From Melastoma dodecandrum (lineage: Eukaryota > Streptophyta > Magnoliopsida > Myrtales > Melastomataceae): a stretch of 64,000 nt of DNA. Shown here piece after piece: positions 57,754 to 64,000 of the stretch. The stretch lies in assembly GCA_029817715.1 (NCBI GenBank), contig JARUPY010000154.1, positions 3,561,501 through 3,625,500 of the forward strand, written 5' to 3'. Numbering within the stretch: the first letter of the stretch is position 1; every line of letters begins with the position of its first letter. The translations under genes and the position numbers were made by a program. The notes beneath the pieces were generated by a model. It was not told where the DNA came from. It searched no databases and saw only the letters and a program-made list of their open reading frames with translations.

Positions 57754-58686
57754 CTAGGCTTGCACCATATAGACCGGCAAAAACATGGTGGTTGGATCAC
57801 ATTCCGGACATCTCATGGTCAACATCTCATCCTTACAGGACCTCCACACACCAAACCCAATCATGTAGTAACCATCACCAAGTCTCTTCCTCAAACCCCT
57901 CGAGATCAGGCACAACCCAAGGTGTGAACATGCCTTGACAACTCTCACCATCCCAATTGCCACCGTGAGGTAATACAACCACCAGGAGACTGAGTCCACC
58001 CACCCAATGCCGATCAGCAACTCCATCTTCACGTCCGCAACCACAGCCACAGCCTCTACCTCCTCCCTCAGCCTCCACCACCACAGCCCGCCGAAGCTTG
58101 CAACCACTGCAGCCCTTTCTGCCCATCTCTCCTCCCTCCGGAACCCCAGAACTGTCTCATCAACTATCGGCTTCACGATCACCCTACACCAATAAATCAT
58201 CGTATCATGCAGTCCTAGGAAAAACATGAACTGGGTCAACAGGCCCATCTCATCGGCCAAGCTGGAATCGTCATATGCAGATGCCAGGCCTTGTTTGAAC
58301 CACAAACAAATGGACCAAACAAACAGCTGTGACGCACAGGCCAGAACCCATGCCGGGTAGAGGCGACTTGGCTGGTGCATCGACCTGGTGGGGGAGATTA
58401 CGCCGGCTAAGGAATGGACCAGGGTGGCAATGCCGATGGAGGAAAGAAGGGTCAGGAGGAGGGTCGGGTTCGTGTCAACAAACAGTGACAGCAAATAACA
58501 TACCGGGTAAGGATCAACAGCAGAAGAAGAATCGTGCGAAACACTAAGGAAATAGCTGGCCGACGAGAGCCTGGACAAGAGGAGGAATGCCAGAGGGAGC
58601 AGCAGAGTAAGCAGAACTGTCGACACAATGTAAAAGGGTTCTGTCAACAAGAGGATTGCAGACATGGAGTTTTCATTCCATCCCAT
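57754..58686 (-). CDS. Uncharacterised plant multi-pass membrane protein, 310 aa, single exon
   Basis: An intact ATG-to-stop frame, MGWNENSMSAILLLTEPFYI to PTTMFLPVYMVQA. Hydrophobic segments include TVLLTLLLPLAFLLLSRL, VCYLLSLFV, LLLTLLSSIGIATLVHSL, WVLACASQLFVWSICLWF, GLLTQFMFFLGLHDTMIYW, and WWLYYLTVAIGMVRVV near the C-terminus. Short charged loops lie between (RREERWAERAAV). The pattern fits a six- or seven-pass protein. I recognise it only as a plant family of 'transmembrane protein' without known function. CPEC near the C-terminus is a single Cys pair. It converges with the TBL gene, 189 bases apart. Confidence 0.7.
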   Translation of the reverse strand: MGWNENSMSAILLLTEPFYIVSTVLLTLLLPLAFLLLSRLSSASYFLSVSHDSSSAVDPYPVCYLLSLFVDTNPTLLLTLLSSIGIATLVHSLAGVISPTRSMHQPSRLYPAWVLACASQLFVWSICLWFKQGLASAYDDSSLADEMGLLTQFMFFLGLHDTMIYWCRVIVKPIVDETVLGFRREERWAERAAVVASFGGLWWWRLREEVEAVAVVADVKMELLIGIGWVDSVSWWLYYLTVAIGMVRVVKACSHLGLCLISRGLRKRLGDGYYMIGFGVWRSCKDEMLTMRCPECDPTTMFLPVYMVQA

Positions 58687-59483
58687 TGTGATGTTCTGTA
58701 AGAAGAATGGAACAGAACAGAACAGAACAGGGATTTTAGCAAGAAGAGGCAGAAGATGGTTTATACAACAAAGACATCCCCAGATTGGGGAAACAAGTCG
58801 TTAACACGTCCATGATGCACCAACGAACGGCTTTGCTTGTCTGTTTTGGTTTCCACGCATCATATAAAGAAAGAAAATAGGCAGTTTCTGACGGAAAGGC
58901 CGCAACCTCCGATCCAGACCCAAATCCAAGTCAAACGATTTAAGGAAGCCATTAGTTTGCACATGGTGATCACATAGAAAAGGTAAACAAAATAGATGTA
59001 TGATGTAACCCTTAATCCTCTTCTTAAACTCACCCACCTGGTTCATTGTTCCTTTTCCCAGGAGTTGACAAACACGGTCTCAACATATCCAATTTCCACC
59101 ATCATACAAGTGATTCGAATGCCCCCCCCACCCCATCCCCCCCCCCCCGACCCGTATGTGTGACATTGAAATCAAGCAGGAACACTACATTCTTGAGCAA
59201 TGAATCCTAAGCATCCGCCTTCATAACAATGAAACTTATCCTCCTTACCCCATTATTGTTTCTTAAGAATAAAGAACCAACAAACTGCAAACTAACAAAA
59301 TTTACGAGGAACTCGTCCAATAAATGAGCTGCGTAGGATGTCATGCAGCAAATTAGCCTTTGGACAGCTATAGATCATTATAACATCTGCTGTACGAGTT
59401 CAGAAACTGAAGATCTAGAAGAATATTTCCGAAAAATATGTCACTAAATGCCTGCTCACGTAACTACCACGGCAGCATTTAAA
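58687..59483. other. Intergenic DNA between the membrane-protein gene and INO80 subunit B
   Basis: About 800 bases holding the promoter of the upstream minus-strand gene and the 3' UTR of INO80B. A pentamer repeat (gaaca, about four units) lies at 58711-58730. C runs lie at 59122-59148, including C12. No gene is supported. Confidence 0.45.
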
Positions 59484-61760
59484 TTAGCAAATTGGTTCAG
59501 ATTGCATCTTTTCCTGGACAGCCTTATAACAATGGAGACTACAAAGGGGAAGCTTTGTCTTGGAGTCTCGGTACTTGTAAGGGTTGGTGCAAGAAGGCCC
59601 TGCACAGTTCTCGCGCGGAGGTGGGTAACTGCAGAAAGCGGAAATGGATGCCATTATGAAATAATGGCAATAGACAGTTTTGACTAACATATGATCACGA
59701 GTCCATTCAAGTTGAGACTGCAGGACCCAAGAAGAAGAGAGATACCTGCTTGATCCTGAGTTGAAGAAGGCGGGAAGACCCATGTCATTGGGGAAGGTCA
59801 CAACTGTACCACTCGGACCCATGACCCATCTAATGCAATTTGACGCCCGCATCGATTCATTGGCGGCCTTCTCCTGAGAGTTGAGTTGAAAAGTCCAATA
59901 AAATTAGATGATTTTGTAACATTCTAAAGCAGGCCTAAACTGAATCAGGACAAGCTCTCCAATACCTCAGCCAATTCTTCCTGACGCTTCTTTATCTTCT
60001 CTTCACGCTTCTTCCTATTGGAGTCTTGACCAAGAATTTTCCTGATTGCTTCGGCCTGTCCAGAAGAAAGATAAATCTAAATCTCGTAGAACATCGCTCC
60101 ATCCAATGGAAAAAGGATAATTAAAAACAAACTCATCCACACCTCGGATTCTCGGGCAGCCTTCTCATTTTGAATTCTACGTCTCTGAGCAGCCTCAGCT
60201 TTCTTGAGCTGTTGTTCAACTTCTGATAGTTTCTCCTTTTGTTCTATAATCAAAGGAAAACATGCAAATCACAATGTAAGGACAATTAATCTGCAGAAGC
60301 CTCCCGGCCACAGCTGAAACTGTAAGTTACAGAGAGATGGGTGCTCACTTCTTGGTGGTGCAGGTGGTAACCCGTTGGGAAATTCAATCGTACTAGCGCC
60401 AGAGGCTGAGGCCTCTTTCGACTGCATTGCTCTTTGACGGGTAGTGAGAGTCATTTCCCTCTTACTGTTATCCATTAAAGTATCAACAAATTCTTTCTTT
60501 TGCCTCTTCTTCTTCCCCTCAACTTCTCTGTCAGATCCAATTTCCTCTTCCTCCTCATATTCAATGTCTTCGAATCCTTTGTCAGTTCGGGACTTCTTCT
60601 TAACATCTTTTGCAGGCTTTGCAGCACTCAGATCGGAAACACTAGCAAGTTTCCGCTGTTTTTTGCTTGGGCCTTCATCATCAGCCCTGAATCCCATATG
60701 CATCTTCGAGTTCTTAAGCTTTTCCAAGTACCGCAGCTCTTCGTCTTCATCCTCATCAAAATCACCATCCATAACACGTTTCTTAGGCACCCGCTTGCTT
60801 TTTCGGACAGGTTCTACCTTCTCCTCTTGTTTGACTGGTGCACTCTTACCAGCTATTTTTCCGGACAATTGGTCTTCTTTCTTGAAAACAAATCCAGCCT
60901 TTGAAAAATCTTTCCAAGGAATCCCTTGCAATCCCACCCTTTTATCTGAGGAATGAACATCATCAGGACTTCCCTGCAATAAAAACATCCTTCACTTCAG
61001 ATGCATAACACATGATATCTCGACAGGCAAGGCAACACCATGAGAAGATAACACCAGAATAACAACATTTTCCAAGACCATCAAATCACAGTGTGCAAAA
61101 GTGATATTTCACCTTATGTCTAGACCGAGAAGAATCTGATTGTCTTGAATTCTTTGCAGATGATCCACTCTCTGATCCACCATTGGATGTGGAAATCGTA
61201 CGAGTGACACCACCAACTTTCAGTTTTACCATCTTTACCCTATTCTCATTTCCTAGCCCTAATCCATCTCTAGGCATCCCAGATGGCCCAGAACTTTGAA
61301 TTTCACTGTTCCTCCCACCATGACTGTCGGGGGCCTTGCTAGCACCTTTCCAATTAGCAGGGGCCAAAACACCTTCGCTAGACCTTTTATTGCTTGGACC
61401 ACTTCGTCCAGGATCAGTATTATAGAAGTCATTGAAGCCTACATCATCCCTTTGAGTTTTCTTCCTTGACTTCTCAGAATCACCGCCCGCTGTGGAAGAA
61501 ACACGAATGACACATTGGTTGAGATTGAACTCCTTTCTCTTGGAATTACTGTCGCCTCCATTGTTTTCGTCGCTCGAGCCCTTGCTCGCATCTTCCGAAG
61601 GAGGAGCTGATGACAAAGGGGAAGTATCTTGCCCCTCACTGTGAGACTGCAAGTCAGGCCTGCGGCGAAAGGTTTGGCTTCTCTTCTTCCTCACTGCACC
61701 ACCAATGCCATGAAGCTGTGCACCATTGTTACCAGTAAGTTCTTTCATGGCTGACAGCAT
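59484..61760 (-). CDS. INO80 complex subunit B-like protein (PAPA-1 and HIT zinc finger), 578 aa, 6 exons
   Basis: Likely nuclear subunit (IES2-type) of the INO80 chromatin remodeller. Exons on the minus strand: 61760-61113, 60973-60349, 60243-60143, 60055-59966, 59873-59746 and 59628-59484, all in frame. The N-terminal half is disordered, Ser/Lys-rich (VRKKRSQTFRRRPD, NRVKMVKLKVGGVTRTIS). Then GIPWKDFSKAGFVFKKEDQ and an acidic stretch follow. The PAPA-1-like region runs from LTTRQRAMQSKEAS through a charged coiled coil (KQKEKLSEVEQQLKKAEAAQ, RKKREEKIKKRQEELAEEKA). The C-terminus has IRWVMGPSGTVVTFPNDMG, then a HIT-type zinc finger with CAGPSCTNPYKYRDSKTKLP and CSLHC. A non-coding 5' exon may exist upstream, since the leader region is long. 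Confidence 0.9.
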
Positions 61761-63289
61761 CCAACAACAAGGTGATGGACAGTGAAATCCTTATCAACAC
61801 ATGCCCTTCTGCAAAGAAAAAGAAAGGAACATACCTCACTTAAGCGCATCCAAAATGACAATGAAGGCAAGTACACATGAAATCACATACTAAGCAGTAG
61901 ACAGGTTAAAGCGACAATCAAACTGGGGTTTGCCCAGAACTAAGGGAACATAATATCGCCACACTGAAGGAGCGAGCAGAGCAGAAAACGTGGTCAACCA
62001 ACAAAAGAGGAAGTAAAATCCAGGAACTCAACAAACACCGAGGACGACACATAAGCCCCGGCAGCTTCACACAATAATAGCAATTCCGAAACGCCCAACA
62101 GAAAGCAATGAACTCGCGTTATCATAAAACCAAGAACCCTGGAGGCAAATTAAAGATCCCAAATTGCCACCAAAACCAACAGCCTCCGTCGCATCGAGGA
62201 GTTCAACAACAATCACAAAAAACCCCTAATTCACCAAGAGCTCGAAAATAAAAATCCAAGAAAAACGAGCAAAAACACCCAAATTCGAACAACCCCAACA
62301 TAACCCAGAACAAGTAATCCAAGTCAATCACGACCCAGAAGAGAAAAATCCAATCTTACCCCCCAAAAAGAACAGGGAAACCCAAAGAAACCCAACGCAG
62401 GTGGCCTTCGCAAGAAAACAAAGAAGAGAAGCAAAGAAGAGGAAGGAGGGGACGATAAAGACAAGAAACGAGGTTTTTTTTTGGGGGAGGGAGGGGGGTA
62501 AAAGAAAGGGGGAGATGGTGGAGGGAAGCGGGCAAAGTGAAAGAAATAGGGGGGATAATATCTCTGCGTCTCTCCTTCCCCAACCCCCCCTTCCGTCCTC
62601 CCTCCCTCCATATTTCCCTTTCCTTTTCTTTTTCTTTTTCTTTTTCTTTTCATTTTTTTCTTGGTGGCGGGGGATGGGATTGAATGATTATTCCCATTCC
62701 CAACCTCCTTCCTCGTCTCTTATTCATCATTCTCCTTCTTACCCTCTATCTCTCACCCTCGCCATTCCCCTTTCTTAATTTTCTTTTTGGCCTCCTGTCT
62801 TCCCTCTTACCAATCCCGCATCTCTCTCCCTCTCTCCCTTCTGATGGTTGGCCGGGTGTGCGCAGTTTAGTTAAATGGCGCAGGTTAACACCCTCTCCTA
62901 ACTTATATGTTATAGGTTCGTAATTTCTTTTAGACATTTAGCTAAATAATTTCAATTCTTTTTTTCTATTTGAACATAGAATTGTTAAAGAATTAATATT
63001 AAGCATTAATGTGACATTTGATTAGTTTAGCAGGAGAAATCACAAATTAGTATAGCTGATTGAACAGGAAATCACACTTCCTCTCAAATACAAGTAAAAA
63101 AAGATGTTAGGAAAAGACATTAGTTTCTCAATATGTACAACACAATTCTCATCACCCTCTCAAAAAGAGACACCCCCCACTCTCTACTTAAACAAACCAC
63201 CCTAAAATAAAAACCTCATCCTCAAGAAAAAGGAAAAAAACCAATCAAAATCGTGAGTCGGAAAGAGGGCGAGGGGGATCCCAGTTTTA
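61761..63289. other. INO80B leader/promoter and intergenic DNA
   Basis: The first 900 bases are probably the INO80B 5' UTR with an intron. A striking polypyrimidine tract (62565-62665 on the plus strand, purine-rich on the gene strand, with tandem ctttt units at 62625-62650) marks the likely promoter. AT-rich DNA follows to the 3' UTR of the next gene. Confidence 0.45.
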
Positions 63290-64000
63290 TTATCTACCTT
63301 CATGAAGGTCCTCGGAAAACACCGCGGTTCTCGAGATGTTCTCGTTGTCGAAGCCACTTACGCCTGAGTAAGGTCCCGATGAGAACATCGAGGATGTCCC
63401 GTCGGACTCGAATGTAGTAGACGATTGCCGGAAGTTGGGCCTCGGGATAGATGAGGTCAGCATCGTGTCCTGGTACTCGGCCACGCGCTGCACCATTTTG
63501 AGGGATTGCACCACTTCCCCCATCGTCGGTCTCTGGTTGGCTTCGGGAGCCACGCAGGCAGCTGCGATCGTGCAGACTCGCATGAAGTCCTCCTTCGGGT
63601 AGGACCCCCCTAGTCTAGGATCTGCTAGTTCCTCTAACCGCTCCTTGTCCCGGAGAATCGGTCTCGCCTGAACAGGTAGAAAGGCAATTTTATGTCTGGC
63701 ACACATAATGCAGAAGAACCAGTATAGAAAGCCTGATGATTCACTAACCCATGTTACGAGATTTTCCTGCCCAGATGGTTGCGACATGTCTACCGGCTTT
63801 CTTCCAGTAAGCAACTCAAGGAGGACAACTCCATAGCTATAGACATCACTCTTCACAAGAAGATGTCCTGTCATGGCATATTCGGGTGCCACATACCTGC
63901 AGAGAAAGGAACCGTCCTGTAATTAACCCGATTTTACAAGACACTAGACCATCGCAAGTACCTAGAGAAGTGAACGGACCCAAAAGTGCCCATAACCCGA
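63290..64000 (-). CDS. Receptor-like Ser/Thr kinase, C-terminal part (partial, runs off the window)
   Basis: Three exons of the 3' end are visible on the minus strand: 64000-63980 (partial), 63896-63749 and 63667-63290. They read RVMGTFGYVAPEYAMTG (end of the activation segment), KSDVYSYGVVLLELLTGRKP (subdomain IX), then ARPILRDKERLEELADPRLGG and ANQRPTMGEVVQSLKMVQRV (subdomains X-XI). The tail TFESDGTSSMFSSGPYSG, ending TAVFSEDLHEGR, is very close to what I recall for Arabidopsis At4g02010, a PERK/ALE2-like receptor kinase. The catalytic loop, transmembrane and extracellular parts lie beyond the window. The ligand is unknown. Confidence 0.9.

Overview
This is nuclear DNA of a flowering plant. 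Nearly every gene is split by GT-AG introns and belongs to a plant family: galactinol synthase, R2R3-MYB, gibberellin 2-oxidase, trichome birefringence-like protein and a NIM1-interacting-type protein. Two nested-style LTR retrotransposon blocks carry plant hallmarks, including an initiator-Met tRNA primer site and DUF7745/plant-mobile-like coding. I cannot place the species. All exon coordinates are read by eye from splice sites and family similarity.

Layout. 0-9 kb: a Shaggy/GSK3 kinase (+), a small NIMIN-like protein (+), ADP-ribosylation factor 1 (+) and galactinol synthase (-). 11.3-25.0 kb: one 13.7-kb minus-strand LTR element with 2.6-kb LTRs, a 5-bp target duplication, no reverse transcriptase, a DUF7745-like ORF, three families of tandem repeats and a captured, broken NPH3-family gene fragment in antisense. 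25.3-29.2 kb: a 3.9-kb minus-strand Copia element with 428-bp LTRs, a 5-bp target duplication, two in-frame TAG codons in gag-pol and a deleted reverse transcriptase/RNase H. Its LTR promoter holds clustered heat-shock elements.

30.9-37 kb: a subgroup-20-like R2R3-MYB (+) and a C19-type gibberellin 2-oxidase (-). 40-47.4 kb: SWC4/DMAP1 (+), an INSIG-like membrane protein (+) and an sn-2 glycerol-3-phosphate acyltransferase (-). 49.4-51.2 kb: a mitochondrial calcium uniporter (-). 55.6-64 kb: a trichome birefringence-like O-acetyltransferase-type protein (+), an uncharacterised multi-pass membrane protein (-), an INO80-complex subunit B-like PAPA-1/HIT protein (-) and the 3' end of a receptor-like kinase (-) that runs off the window.

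The host genes do not form a pathway cluster. Two of them (SWC4 and INO80 subunit B) act in chromatin remodelling. Several (galactinol synthase, NIMIN-like, MYB, GA2ox) belong to stress or hormone families. The most interesting material is the retroelement block: a recent LARD-like insertion carrying a host gene piece and a 39-bp array open on both strands, next to a decayed Copia element whose LTR looks heat-inducible.
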